Notes under the pieces: model-generated
What the model was told of the DNA's origin: nothing
What the model saw: the letters and a program-made list of their open reading frames with translations, nothing else
The model's database searches: none
Part shown: positions 34,701 through 42,929 of the stretch, piece after piece
Layout: every line of letters begins with the position of its first letter
Numbering within the stretch: the stretch's first letter is position 1
From: Fodinibacter sp963800505
GTDB lineage: Bacteria > Actinomycetota > Actinomycetes > Actinomycetales > Dermatophilaceae
Assembly (NCBI GenBank): GCA_963800505.1
Contig: CAWDBL010000021.1
Coordinates: 66,731 to 130,730, forward strand
DNA: 64,000 bases
Reading direction: 5' to 3'
Position numbers and translations under genes: made by a program

Positions 34701-35087
34701 GTGCCGACCGTGACGATCCACCCCACGGGCGAGGTCATCTACCTCGAACCGGGAGAGACCGTGCTCAGCGGCCTCTACAAGGCGGGGTTCGCGTACACGG
34801 TCGGATGCCGGCGCGGTGGCTGTGCGATCTGCAAGGTCGACTGCCGTTCCGGAGGGTTCGAGTACAACCACCCCGTCGCCGACACCGTCATCACCGATGC
34901 CGAGCGCCACGACGGCACGTGCCTGAGCTGCCGTGCCGTGCCCGAGACGGACATCACCATCGAGCTGCGCGGCGAGCACGTCCGCCTCGTCAGCACCCTT
35001 CTGAAGCACATGAACGACAAGGCCCGGCAGCGTGCCGAGGCCTACGCAGCCGCGTCCTCCCCGACCGGCACCACCCACAAGGAGTAG
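34701..35087 (+). CDS. dmpQ: [2Fe-2S] ferredoxin of catechol dioxygenase reactivation (XylT/DmpQ type)
   Basis: A 128-residue plant-type ferredoxin. The cluster ligands appear as CRRGGCAIC (CX4CX2C, about residues 36-44) and a fourth cysteine in TCLSC (about 74-77). In Pseudomonas such ferredoxins reduce and rescue the inactivated Fe(III) form of catechol 2,3-dioxygenase, and here the dioxygenase follows by two bases. The GTG at 34701 has AAGGGAG upstream. It carries a C-terminal extension of about 25 residues beyond the fold. An alternative role is an electron donor to the hydroxylase, but that system has its own reductase (DmpP). Confidence 0.88.
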   Translation: MPTVTIHPTGEVIYLEPGETVLSGLYKAGFAYTVGCRRGGCAICKVDCRSGGFEYNHPVADTVITDAERHDGTCLSCRAVPETDITIELRGEHVRLVSTLLKHMNDKARQRAEAYAAASSPTGTTHKE

Positions 35088-35089
35088 CA

Positions 35090-36004
35090 ATGGGAGTCAT
35101 GAGGATGGGCTACGCCCATGTCCGCGTCACGGACCTGGCCGAGGCCAAGGACCACTACGCCAACACGATGGGCCTGTACGAGACCCACGCCGAGGGCAAC
35201 AAGGTCTACTACAAGGCCTGGGACGAGTGGGACCACCACTCGGTCGTCCTCGAGGAGGGCGGCGTCGGCCTGGTCAAGTTCGGCTGGAAGGTCGAGAAGT
35301 CCAGCGACATCGACGACATCGAGAAGAAGGCCAGCGCCTTCGGCGTCACCGTCGAGCGGATGAGCAAGGGCGAGAACCCGGAGATCGGCGACGGCATCCG
35401 GTTCACCACCCCGTCCGACCACGTCTTCGAGGTCTACCACGAGGCCACCTGCGTCGGCACCGAGGTCGGCACCCACAACCCGGACGCCTTCCCCCGCCAC
35501 CTCGTCGGTGTCGGTGTGCCGGCGCTCGACCACTCGCTGATCACCGCCGAGGACCCGGGCCTGATGGACCGCTTCCTCACCGCCGTGTTCGACTTCTACC
35601 CCACCGAGCGCGTGCAGACCTCGCTCGACTCCGACGCCGACATCATCGCGACCTGGATGACGAGCAACAACCAGATCCACCAGCTCGCCGTGCTCGCCGG
35701 CCCCAACTCCAAGCTCCACCACTTCGCCTTCCGGCTCGGTGACTGGGTCGAGGTCGGCCGCGCCGCGGACCTGTTCTCGATGGACGACGTGCCGATCGAC
35801 ATCGGCCCAACCCGCCACGGCATCACCCGCGGCCAGACCGTCTACTTCTTCGACCCGTCGGGCAACCGCAACGAGGTCTTCGCCGGCGGCTACCTGGCCT
35901 ACCGCGACCGCCCGATGTCGGTGTGGACCCCCGAGGCGCTCGGCAAGGGCGTGTTCTACCACGCCCGCGAGCTCAACGACGCCTTCACCTCGGTGCTCAC
36001 CTGA
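35090..36004 (+). CDS. dmpB: Catechol 2,3-dioxygenase
   Basis: Extradiol, Fe(II)-dependent ring-cleaving enzyme converting catechol to 2-hydroxymuconic semialdehyde. The 304-residue protein has the two-domain vicinal-oxygen-chelate fold; the metal ligands expected from XylE are seen as His in LDHSLIT (about 148), His in KLHHFAF (about 209) and Glu in RNEVFAGGY (about 263). It is translationally coupled to the ferredoxin gene (2 bp gap) and followed by a strong hairpin. Confidence 0.95.
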   Translation: MGVMRMGYAHVRVTDLAEAKDHYANTMGLYETHAEGNKVYYKAWDEWDHHSVVLEEGGVGLVKFGWKVEKSSDIDDIEKKASAFGVTVERMSKGENPEIGDGIRFTTPSDHVFEVYHEATCVGTEVGTHNPDAFPRHLVGVGVPALDHSLITAEDPGLMDRFLTAVFDFYPTERVQTSLDSDADIIATWMTSNNQIHQLAVLAGPNSKLHHFAFRLGDWVEVGRAADLFSMDDVPIDIGPTRHGITRGQTVYFFDPSGNRNEVFAGGYLAYRDRPMSVWTPEALGKGVFYHARELNDAFTSVLT

Positions 36005-36028
36005 GCCGCACCTGACCCGGTCGTCACC

Positions 36029-36069
36029 CCTCGGTGACGGCGGCGTGCCGTCGGCCGCCGTCACCGAGG
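36029..36069 (+). terminator. Hairpin after catechol 2,3-dioxygenase
   Basis: Perfect 16-base inverted repeat (CCTCGGTGACGGCGGC and complement) with a 9-base loop, 25 bp after the dmpB stop, separating the ferredoxin-dioxygenase unit from the hydroxylase unit. Confidence 0.75.
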
Positions 36070-36102
36070 TGGTGCCTGCCCGCTGTCCGATTCCGTTCCG
36101 CC

Positions 36103-36131
36103 CGTTCGTATCCCGCTCGTTCGTATCCCGC
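36103..36131 (+). promoter_or_regulatory. Direct repeat upstream of the phenol hydroxylase unit
   Basis: CGTTCGTATCCCGC occurs twice, at 36103-36116 and 36118-36131, 15 bp apart, just before the ribosome-binding site of the next gene. It may be a regulator site or an accident of recent duplication; no known factor is recognised. Confidence 0.4.
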
Positions 36132-36148
36132 CGAGAGAGGAGCCGCTG

Positions 36149-36646
36149 ATGCTCGTGCGCACCGAGACCACCCTGACGTATGCCGGGGCACGGGTCGCGC
36201 TCGACGCCGCCCTGGCGCACGCCGAGGCGATCGGAGGTGCGTTCAACGTCGCGGTCACCGACACCGCCGGCGGCCTGCTGGCCTTCGCCCGGATGGACGG
36301 CGCGTTCGCGGTGTCCGGGTCGATCGCGCAGGACAAGGCGTGGACCGTCGCCGGCTTCGGCGGCCTGCCGACCGACGTGTTCTACGACGCGATCGCCGGC
36401 GAGGACGCCGTCCGCGAGGGCATCGGCCAGCGCGGCCGGGTCGCAGCCTTCGGCGGCGGTGTGCCCGTCGTCGTCGACGGCACCTTCGTCGGGGCGGTCG
36501 GCGCGTCCGGCGGCTCCGCCGACCAGGACAAGGCGGTCGCCTCCGCCGGCGCCGCCGCGGTCTGCGCCGCGGTGGCCGCCGCCCTGGACTCCGAGCGGCT
36601 CGACGCCGCCGGTGTATCCCGACACGCACGAGAGGACGCACGATGA
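36149..36646 (+). CDS. GlcG/HbpS-type heme-binding protein
   Basis: A 165-residue protein of the DUF336 family. Typical features are ALDAALAHAEAIGGAFNVAV at the start, the GxLLAFARMDGA segment and the C-terminal GAVGASGGSADQDKAVASAG. HbpS of Streptomyces binds heme and senses redox state, but many homologues lie in catabolic operons with no defined role. It heads the hydroxylase operon, with GAGAGAGGAG upstream, and its stop overlaps the next start (ATGA). A chaperone or iron-handling role for the diiron hydroxylase is inference. Confidence 0.83.
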   Translation: MLVRTETTLTYAGARVALDAALAHAEAIGGAFNVAVTDTAGGLLAFARMDGAFAVSGSIAQDKAWTVAGFGGLPTDVFYDAIAGEDAVREGIGQRGRVAAFGGGVPVVVDGTFVGAVGASGGSADQDKAVASAGAAAVCAAVAAALDSERLDAAGVSRHAREDAR

Positions 36647-37083
36647 CCCCCTTCATGCTGCGCGTGGCCGAGCTCGTCGGCACGCCGGAGGCGGACCTGC
36701 CCGACATCGAGGAGATCGCCCCGATGCCCGACACCCGGATCAGCCGTCGGATCGCCACCGGCACCGGCGCCGACCGGCAGGTCGCGATCCGCTCGCTGGC
36801 CGAGCAGCTGGTCAGCGAGGCCAACGCGATCCTCGCCGAGTCCGACGACCGGCTCGGCCTGGTCGACGAGACGCTGCCCCACGAGCTCGCGTTCCGGGTG
36901 ACGCACCGGGGCCGAGCGGCTCGGGTGTCGACGACGTTCGAGGACGGCACGGCATACGGCCGGCTCGTCGGCGACGGCTTCGACTCCGAGCTCCCCCAGG
37001 AGCTCGACGGCCCGGACGCCCTGCCCGACCTGCTCGTCCGCCTGCTCGTCGAGTCCGGCGTCACCCACCACCACGTCGCCTGA
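36643..37083 (+). CDS. Hypothetical protein in phenol hydroxylase operon
   Basis: A 146-residue acidic soluble protein that I cannot assign. It has two predicted helical segments around residues 60-80 (AIRSLAEQLVSEANAILAE), a beta-rich middle with RVTHRGRAARVSTTFEDG, and a C-terminal helix ending in HHH. Its start overlaps the heme-binding gene by four bases and it lies 35 bp upstream of dmpL, so it is expressed with the hydroxylase. The position is where classical clusters keep dmpK (P0), but length and sequence do not match DmpK. Confidence 0.7.
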   Translation: MTPFMLRVAELVGTPEADLPDIEEIAPMPDTRISRRIATGTGADRQVAIRSLAEQLVSEANAILAESDDRLGLVDETLPHELAFRVTHRGRAARVSTTFEDGTAYGRLVGDGFDSELPQELDGPDALPDLLVRLLVESGVTHHHVA

Positions 37084-37118
37084 ATCCCCCAACGCTCCAC
37101 CGCCCCCAAGGAGGCACC

Positions 37119-38123
37119 GTGCAGTACGAACTGCGAACCCAGGTCATCGAGCCGCCACGCAAGACCTTCACCCACCTCGTCCGGCGCTACGGCGACCGCC
37201 CGGCCTCCCGGTACGAGGAGGGGACGATCGACATCCAGGCCAAGGAGAACTTCCACTACCGGCCGCTCTGGGACCCCGAGCACGACATCTACGACGAGGC
37301 GTACAGCGCGTTCCGGCTGACCGACCCCTACTCGTTCACCGACCCGCGGCAGTTCTACTACGCCCCCTACGTGACCTCACGGGCCGCGATGGCCGACTCC
37401 GTGGCCTCCACGCTGGACTACCTGAACTCCCGCGACCTCCTCGCGCGCCTCCCCGACGCCTGGTCGGCCGTGCTCGGCGAGCTCGTCGTGCCGCTGCGGC
37501 ACTACGAGTCGGGCGCCCAGATGGTGTCCTGCGACATCGCCCGGTTCGGCTTCGGCACCACGATCACCCAGTGCGCCGCGTACGCCGCGTTCGACCGGAT
37601 CGGGAACGCGCAGGCGCTCAGCCGGGTCGGCATCGCCCTCGGTGGCGGCACCGCCGAGCTGCTCGGTGAGGCCAAGACCCGCTGGGTCGAGGATGCCTCG
37701 CTGCAGGGCCTGCGCCGCTACATCGAGGAGCTGCTCATCGAGAAGGACTGGGGCAAGGCCCTGGTGCGCCTCGACGTCGCCGACCGGCTCATCTACTCGC
37801 TGTTCTTCACGCACCTCGACGACGCGGCCATCGACCAGGGCGCCGGCTCGTACAGCCTGGTGGCGCAGCACCTCTCGTCGTGGTTCAAGGACCAGCGCAA
37901 GTGGGTCGACGCCCTCTACAAGGCGTGGGCCGCCGACGCCGAGACGGGCGCCGCCAACAAGCAGCTGCTCGCCGACACGACGGCGCAGGCCCTCGAGGCC
38001 GCGCTCGTCGCGCTGCGCCCCGCCGCCGCCCGCGCCGACGAGCTCGTCGGGGCCGGTGCCACGGCATCCCTCGAGTCCACCGCCACCACCATCCGTGACG
38101 CCGTCGCGGCCTTGACCGACTGA
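37119..38123 (+). CDS. dmpL: Phenol hydroxylase beta subunit (P1)
   Basis: The 334-residue beta subunit of the soluble diiron phenol hydroxylase (DmpL/TouE family). It has the ferritin-like helical fold of the large subunit but not a complete set of diiron ligands, as expected for the structural subunit; SFTDPRQFYYAPYVTSRAAM and CAAYAAFDRIGNAQALSRVG are characteristic. The GTG at 37119 follows AAGGAGG. It is followed 17 bp later by the effector subunit gene. Confidence 0.92.
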   Translation: MQYELRTQVIEPPRKTFTHLVRRYGDRPASRYEEGTIDIQAKENFHYRPLWDPEHDIYDEAYSAFRLTDPYSFTDPRQFYYAPYVTSRAAMADSVASTLDYLNSRDLLARLPDAWSAVLGELVVPLRHYESGAQMVSCDIARFGFGTTITQCAAYAAFDRIGNAQALSRVGIALGGGTAELLGEAKTRWVEDASLQGLRRYIEELLIEKDWGKALVRLDVADRLIYSLFFTHLDDAAIDQGAGSYSLVAQHLSSWFKDQRKWVDALYKAWAADAETGAANKQLLADTTAQALEAALVALRPAAARADELVGAGATASLESTATTIRDAVAALTD

Positions 38124-38140
38124 CCGGGAAGGACCAGAGC

Positions 38141-38431
38141 ATGAGCACCACCGCCCCCACCCGCCCCGTCGGCGTGGACATCCAGGAGAGCGAGACCAAC
38201 CGCTCGGTCGTCGAGGCCATCGAGCTGACCAACGAGGGCTGCACCGTGCAGCACATGCCGGGGCTCGTGCGGATCACCGCACCCGGCCGCCTCGTGATCA
38301 CCCGCGAGTCGGTCGAGGAGCGCCTCGGCCGCGAGTGGGAGACCCACGAGTTCCAGCTGGCGATCGTCAGCTACTTCGGGCACATCAAGGAATGGGATGA
38401 CGACGAGATCGTCATCGCCTGGGACCACTAG
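38141..38431 (+). CDS. dmpM: Phenol hydroxylase regulatory/effector subunit (P2)
   Basis: A 96-residue effector protein of the MmoB/DmpM family with no cofactor. It binds the hydroxylase and gates substrate and electron entry. Family features include VGVDIQESETNRSVVEAI, the central VQHMPGLVRITAPGRLVI and a C-terminal FQLAIVSYFGHIKEWDDD. The gene sits between dmpL and dmpN, as in the classical order dmpLMNOP. Confidence 0.93.
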   Translation: MSTTAPTRPVGVDIQESETNRSVVEAIELTNEGCTVQHMPGLVRITAPGRLVITRESVEERLGREWETHEFQLAIVSYFGHIKEWDDDEIVIAWDH

Positions 38432-38509
38432 TCACCCCACGAAGTTCTCCACTCCTTCGTCGCTCCGATACTTCGCGAGGACCCCGACCTCACAGACAGG
38501 AATTGCACC

Positions 38510-40051
38510 ATGACCATCGCCCCCAAGGCCCCGCGCAAGCTGACCATGAAGCAGCGCTACGAGGCGCTGACCCGAGACCTCGACTGGGAGCCGAGCTACG
38601 TCGACAAGGCCGACGTCTTCCCCCACACCGAGTTCGAGGGCATCAAGATCCACGACTGGAGCAAGTGGGAGGACCCCTTCCGCCTGACGGTCGACGCCTA
38701 CACGAAGTACCAGGCGGAGAAGGACAAGCGGCTGTATGCCGTGCTCGACGGGTTCGCCCAGAGCCAGGGCCACCTCACCCTGACCGAGGCGTCCTACCTC
38801 AACGCGATGAAGCTCTTCCTCCAGGGCGTCACCCCGCTGGAGTACCAGGCGCACCGCAACTTCGCCTACCTGGCCCGCCACCTCAACGGCCCCGGCCCGC
38901 GCTTCGCGGCGCTGTGCCAGTCGATCGACGAGATGCGCCACACGCAGACCGAGATCCACACCCTGTCGAACTACAACAAGTACTACGGCGGCTTCCACAA
39001 CTACCTCGAGCAGCACGACCGGGTCTGGTACCTGTCGGTGCCGAAGTCGTTCTTCGACGACGCCCTGACCGCAGGCCCGTTCGAGTTCCTCATCGCCATC
39101 GGGTTCTCCTTCGAGTACCTGCTGACCAACCTGCTGTTCGTGCCGTTCATGTCGGGCGCCTCGTTCAACGGTGACCTGCCGACGATGACCTTCGGCTTCT
39201 CGGCGCAGAGCGACGAGTCGCGGCACATGACCCTCGGCCTCGAAGCGATCAAGTTCCTGCTCGAGCAGGACGAGGCCAACGTGCCGATCGTGCAGGCCTG
39301 GATCGACAAGTGGTTCTGGCGCGGCTACCGCGTCACGGCGCTCGTCGCCCAGATGCTCGACTACATGCTGCCCCGCAAGGTGATGAGCTGGAAGGAGGCG
39401 TTCGAGCTCTACTTCGAGGAGCAGATGCTCGGCGGCCTGTTCCAGGACCTCGCCTTCTACGGCATCACGCCCCCGAAGCACGTCGACGACGCCATCGCCG
39501 AGAAGGAGGTGCTGTCGCACCAGGTGTACTGGACCCTCTACCAGTTCTCGCACGCGGCGGCCTTCACCACGACGATGCCCGACGCCGATGCCAAGACCTG
39601 GCTCTCGGAGAACTACCCCGACACCTTCGACACGCTCTACCGCCCCCTGTGGGACAAGGAGCAGAAGAACCTGGATGCCGGTGGGCGGCACTTCGTGCGC
39701 GGCCTGCCCCAGCTGTGCCAGGTCTGCCAGATCCCGATGCTCTTCACCGAGCCGGACGACCCGACGACGATCTGCCAGCGGCACTCGGAGTACAACGGCG
39801 AGAAGTTCCAGACCTGCTCCAACGGGTGCCAGTGGATCTTCGAGCGCGAGCCCGAGAAGTACGTGCAGGCGTGGCTTCCCGTGCACCAGATCTACCAGGG
39901 CAACTGCGGCGGGCCGACCGTGCCCGACGTGCTGGCCTGGTACGGCATCCAGGAAGGTGACGGCGGCGAGTACAAGGGCTCGGTCGACGACAACAACTGG
40001 AACTCGTGGCACAACCTCGCAGACCACTCCCACATCGGATCGGAGGCCTGA
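38510..40051 (+). CDS. dmpN: Phenol hydroxylase alpha (oxygenase) subunit (P3)
   Basis: The 513-residue catalytic subunit that hydroxylates phenol to catechol at a carboxylate-bridged diiron centre. Both EXXH motifs are seen: EMRHTQ (about residue 143) and ESRHMT (about 238), with matching glutamates upstream. The C-terminal YHS-type segment has CQVCQIPMLF and CQRHSEYNGEKFQTCSNGC. The length equals that of DmpN. The upstream 78 bp contain a small hairpin but no clear promoter. Confidence 0.95.
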   Translation: MTIAPKAPRKLTMKQRYEALTRDLDWEPSYVDKADVFPHTEFEGIKIHDWSKWEDPFRLTVDAYTKYQAEKDKRLYAVLDGFAQSQGHLTLTEASYLNAMKLFLQGVTPLEYQAHRNFAYLARHLNGPGPRFAALCQSIDEMRHTQTEIHTLSNYNKYYGGFHNYLEQHDRVWYLSVPKSFFDDALTAGPFEFLIAIGFSFEYLLTNLLFVPFMSGASFNGDLPTMTFGFSAQSDESRHMTLGLEAIKFLLEQDEANVPIVQAWIDKWFWRGYRVTALVAQMLDYMLPRKVMSWKEAFELYFEEQMLGGLFQDLAFYGITPPKHVDDAIAEKEVLSHQVYWTLYQFSHAAAFTTTMPDADAKTWLSENYPDTFDTLYRPLWDKEQKNLDAGGRHFVRGLPQLCQVCQIPMLFTEPDDPTTICQRHSEYNGEKFQTCSNGCQWIFEREPEKYVQAWLPVHQIYQGNCGGPTVPDVLAWYGIQEGDGGEYKGSVDDNNWNSWHNLADHSHIGSEA

Positions 40052-40055
40052 GGAC

Positions 40056-40382
40056 ATGGCCGTCAAGAGCATCGGAACGTACGACTTCCCGTCCAGGTCG
40101 CGTCAGGAGCTGTACGGCGACGACCAGCTCGTGCACCTGTGGTTCCAGGAGAACCCGTGGTTCTGCGCGGCGGCCTGCTTCCGGGCGCCCAGGGCGATGA
40201 CCTGGGGTGACTTCTGGAACGCCATCGTCGTGCCCTACGCCGAGGAGGACCCCGACTTCGACCCGGCCGCCAACCGCGTGTGGACCCTGCACGGCCAGAC
40301 CTTCGATCCGCGCGACGACCAGACGCTCGAGGAGATCGGCGTCGAGCACAAGGACGTCATCGGGATGAAGGTCGTCGCCTGA
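40056..40382 (+). CDS. dmpO: Phenol hydroxylase subunit gamma (P4)
   Basis: The 108-residue small subunit of the hydroxylase (DmpO/TouB family), which stabilises the alpha-beta complex. Segments YDFPSRSRQELYGDDQLVHL and the C-terminal EEIGVEHKDVIGMKV are typical. ATG 40056 lies 4 bp after dmpN and has CGGAGG upstream. It is separated from dmpP by an inverted repeat. Confidence 0.92.
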   Translation: MAVKSIGTYDFPSRSRQELYGDDQLVHLWFQENPWFCAAACFRAPRAMTWGDFWNAIVVPYAEEDPDFDPAANRVWTLHGQTFDPRDDQTLEEIGVEHKDVIGMKVVA

Positions 40383-40410
40383 CGCGACGCCGTCCCCCCG
40401 CTCGCTCATC

Positions 40411-40487
40411 CCCGACTTCGTGCGACTTACCCGCGGTTCTCGCGGCCGATCCGGCCCGAAACCGTAGGCACGTCGCACGAAGTCGGG
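40411..40487. repeat. CCCGACT-type intergenic palindrome, copy E2
   Basis: Perfect 16-base arms CCCGACTTCGTGCGAC (40411-40426) and complement (40472-40487) around a 45-bp spacer, between dmpO and dmpP on the same strand. It would form a hairpin inside the hydroxylase operon and may reduce dmpP transcription. Confidence 0.8.
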
Positions 40488-40537
40488 ATGGCGGGAACAC
40501 CACCACCCCGCAGCCAGGAATCAGCCAGGAAGCAGCC

Positions 40538-41633
40538 ATGACCCAGACCCACACGATCACCGTCGAGCCGCTCGGCCGGGAGGTCGAGTGCCGCGAGGAC
40601 CAGACCATCCTCGACGCGTGCCTGCGCAGCGGGGTCTGGCTGCCGCACTCCTGCACCCACGGCACCTGCGCCACCTGCAAGGCCGAGGTGGTCGACGGCG
40701 ACGTCGACCACGGTGCGGCCAGCTCGTTCGCGCTGATGGACTACGAGCGCGACGAGGGCATGCTGCTGCCCTGCACGGCGTGCCCGCGCTCGGACGTCAC
40801 CATCGAGGCCGACATCGACGTCGACGAGTCGATCGAGGTCTTCCCGGTGCAGGACTACACCGGCACCGTCCTCGAGATCACCGAGATCGCCCGCGACACC
40901 GTGCGGCTGGTCATCGGGCTCGACCGCGAGATCGGCTTCAACGCCGGGCAGTACCTCAAGTTCCAGGTGCCGGCGCGTGACGGGCTGCCGTCCGTCGACC
41001 GCACCTGGTCGATCGCCTCGCCGCCCACCGAGCCGCGCGAGCTCGAGTTCCACATCCGCAACGTCGCCGGCGGCCGCGGCACCGACGGCTGGGTCTTCGG
41101 GGGCCTGGCCATCGGCGACACCGTGGCGGTCTCCGGCCCCTACGGCCGCTTCGTGCTGAAGACCGACGACGACCGGCACGCCATCCTCGTCGGTGGTGGC
41201 ACCGGCCTCGCACCCCTGAAGTCGATGATCCGCCACGCGCTCGAGGATGCCGCTTACGAGGGCAAGCTGACCCTGTACCAGGGTGCGCGCTCGTCGCGAG
41301 TGGCTCTACGACGTGGAGTTCTTCCGTTCTCTCGCAACGCAGTTCCCCGACCAGTTCACCTACCGGCCCTGCCTGTCGGAGGAGACGGCGGAGGACTGCG
41401 GTGACGACGCGGCGGCCTTCGGCTTCGGCATGGTCACCGACGTGATCGCCGCCGACCACGCCACCCTCAACGGCTGCGCCGGCTACCTCTGCGGGCCCCC
41501 GCCGATGGTCGAGGCGGCGCTGAAGACCCTGATGGGCAAGCGGCTCTTCCCGCGCGACATCCACCGCGAGGACTTCTTCAACGAGGGCGACAAGGCCACC
41601 GGCGGCGTCCGCTCCCCGTTGATCAAGCGCTGA
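40538..41633 (+). CDS. dmpP: Phenol hydroxylase reductase (P5), apparent frameshift
   Basis: NADH:acceptor reductase delivering electrons to the diiron centre. The N-terminal ferredoxin domain has HSCTHGTCATC and LPCTAC ligands (about residues 37-82); FAD-binding RTWSIASPP and NAD-binding GGGTGLAPLKSMI follow. Near 41300 (CTCGTCGCGAGTGG) the frame shifts by +1 (equally, loss of a CG pair), after which WLYDVEFFRSLA to the C-terminal CGPPPMVEAAL continues without damage to a stop at 41633. The intact sequence on both sides suggests a sequence error; total about 364 residues. Confidence 0.88.
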
Positions 41634-42083
41634 CCCGTCCCCCGGGCTTTCCCCGACTTTGTAGGGGAGCGCCCGGGCAACACGCTTGGTAGGTGGGGTG
41701 ATCGCTCCACTTACGAGGCGGTAGCTCACGGCGAGTGCGGATGCCGTGTGGCCGGCATCCGACCTGACGTGGCCTACCGCTTGGTAGGTGTGGTGATCGG
41801 TCGACTTACGAGGCGGTAGCTCACGGCGAGTGCGGATGCCGTGTGGCCGGCATCCGACCTGACGTGGCCTACCGCTTGGTAGGTGTGGTGATCGGTCGAC
41901 TTACGAGGCGGTAGCTCACGGCGAGTGCGGATGCCGTGCGGCGCCGACCGCCGCCCGCGCACCGAAGCCCGTGGCCGGCATCCGTAGCCCACCTGCACTG
42001 TGCAGGTGAGAAGCCGCCGAAACCGGCCCACCCACGGCGTGTTGCCCGGCCGCTGACCTGCAAAGTCGGGGAGGAGCCGGTGG
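41634..42083. other. Repeat-filled spacer between dmpP and iclR
   Basis: A gene-free 450 bp. CCCCGACTTTG at 41651-41661 and its complement at 42061-42071 bracket it as a 400-bp-wide inverted repeat (E3), and a 95-bp tandem repeat occupies 41685-41938. Short open frames within are repeats of each other and not genes. Confidence 0.75.
41685..41938. repeat. 95-bp tandem repeat, about 2.7 copies
   Basis: Copies at 41685-41779, 41780-41874 and 41875-41938 (partial). The unit begins CTTGGTAGGTGTGGTGATCG and ends GACGTGGCCTACCG; copy 1 differs at a few positions. Each contains internal complementary pieces (CTTGGTAGG/CCTACCG and GGATGCCG/CGGCATCC). Confidence 0.9.
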
Positions 42084-42860
42084 TCAGAGGCCGGACTCGC
42101 GCAGGAGGCGGCCCAGGGTGAAGGCCGCCGTCCGCACCGCCGGGCCCAAGGTGCCCGGGTCGACCGAGCCGGTGGCCCCGGTGGCCGACAGCCCGGCGGC
42201 CACCTTGCGGTCGGCGCCGAACACCGGTGCCGCCACGCACGAGACGCCCGGGGTGGCCTCCTCGAGGTCGAGCGCCATGCCGATGGAGCGGATCTTGCGC
42301 AGCTCGCGAACGAGCCCGCCGGACGTGCAGATCGTGCGCGGGGTGAGCCGGGGCAGCCCGGCATCGATCCGCGCCTGCACGGTCGCCGCCGGCGAGTAGG
42401 CCAGGATCGCCTTGCCCACACCGGTGGCGTGCGCCGGCAGGCGGCCCCCGGTGCGCGAGGGCACCTCGAGGCCACCGGTGCCGAGGATCTCGACGTAGAC
42501 GACGTCGACCCCGTCGAGCACCGCGAGGTGGATGCGCTGGCGGGTCGCCTCGCGCAGGTCCTCCATCACCGGCAGCGCGGCCTCGGACAGCGAGCGGTGC
42601 TGCGGCACCAGCTCACCGCGCTCGAAGAGCCACATCCCCAGCCGGTAGCCGTCCCCCGAAGGACCGGACTCCTGGCGTTCCAGCACCCGCAGGGCCACCA
42701 GCTCACCGGTGATCCGGTGCACCGTCGACTTGGCCAGCCCGGTCCGTCGGGACAGCTCCACCAGGCTCAGCACGGGGTCGCGCTCGTCGAAGGCCCCGAC
42801 GATGGCGGCGGCCCGTGCGAGCAGGCTCACAGGCGCCGCGTTCCGCTCAGTGGAACGCAT
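42084..42860 (-). CDS. IclR family transcriptional regulator (leftward)
   Basis: A 258-residue IclR regulator: winged helix-turn-helix at about residues 15-70 (LSLVELSRRTGLAKSTVHRI) and a C-terminal effector domain with RLPAHATGVGKAILAY and GVSCVAAPVFG. ATG 42860 has a palindrome GTTCC-N7-GGAAC overlapping codons 2-7; GTG 42830 would put this operator in the leader. Either way autoregulation is likely. It is divergent from a second IclR gene and lies between the upper and lower phenol pathway units, replacing the sigma-54 activator DmpR of Pseudomonas clusters. Confidence 0.9.
   Translation of the reverse strand: MRSTERNAAPVSLLARAAAIVGAFDERDPVLSLVELSRRTGLAKSTVHRITGELVALRVLERQESGPSGDGYRLGMWLFERGELVPQHRSLSEAALPVMEDLREATRQRIHLAVLDGVDVVYVEILGTGGLEVPSRTGGRLPAHATGVGKAILAYSPAATVQARIDAGLPRLTPRTICTSGGLVRELRKIRSIGMALDLEEATPGVSCVAAPVFGADRKVAAGLSATGATGSVDPGTLGPAVRTAAFTLGRLLRESGL
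42840..42856. promoter_or_regulatory. GTTCC-N7-GGAAC operator, site 2 (iclR start)
   Basis: GTTCC-GCTCAGT-GGAAC at the 5' end of the leftward iclR gene. The half-sites and spacing match sites 1 and 3. Confidence 0.6.
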
Positions 42861-42929
42861 TCGTTGATCGAACCACGTCCGAGGGCGCACTGTCAGCCCA
42901 TCGACCCATCGGGCAAGGGAGCCAAAAGC

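Noticed and set aside
41685..41938. CRISPR array
   Set aside because: The 95-bp units are directly adjacent with no unique spacers, and no cas genes are present.
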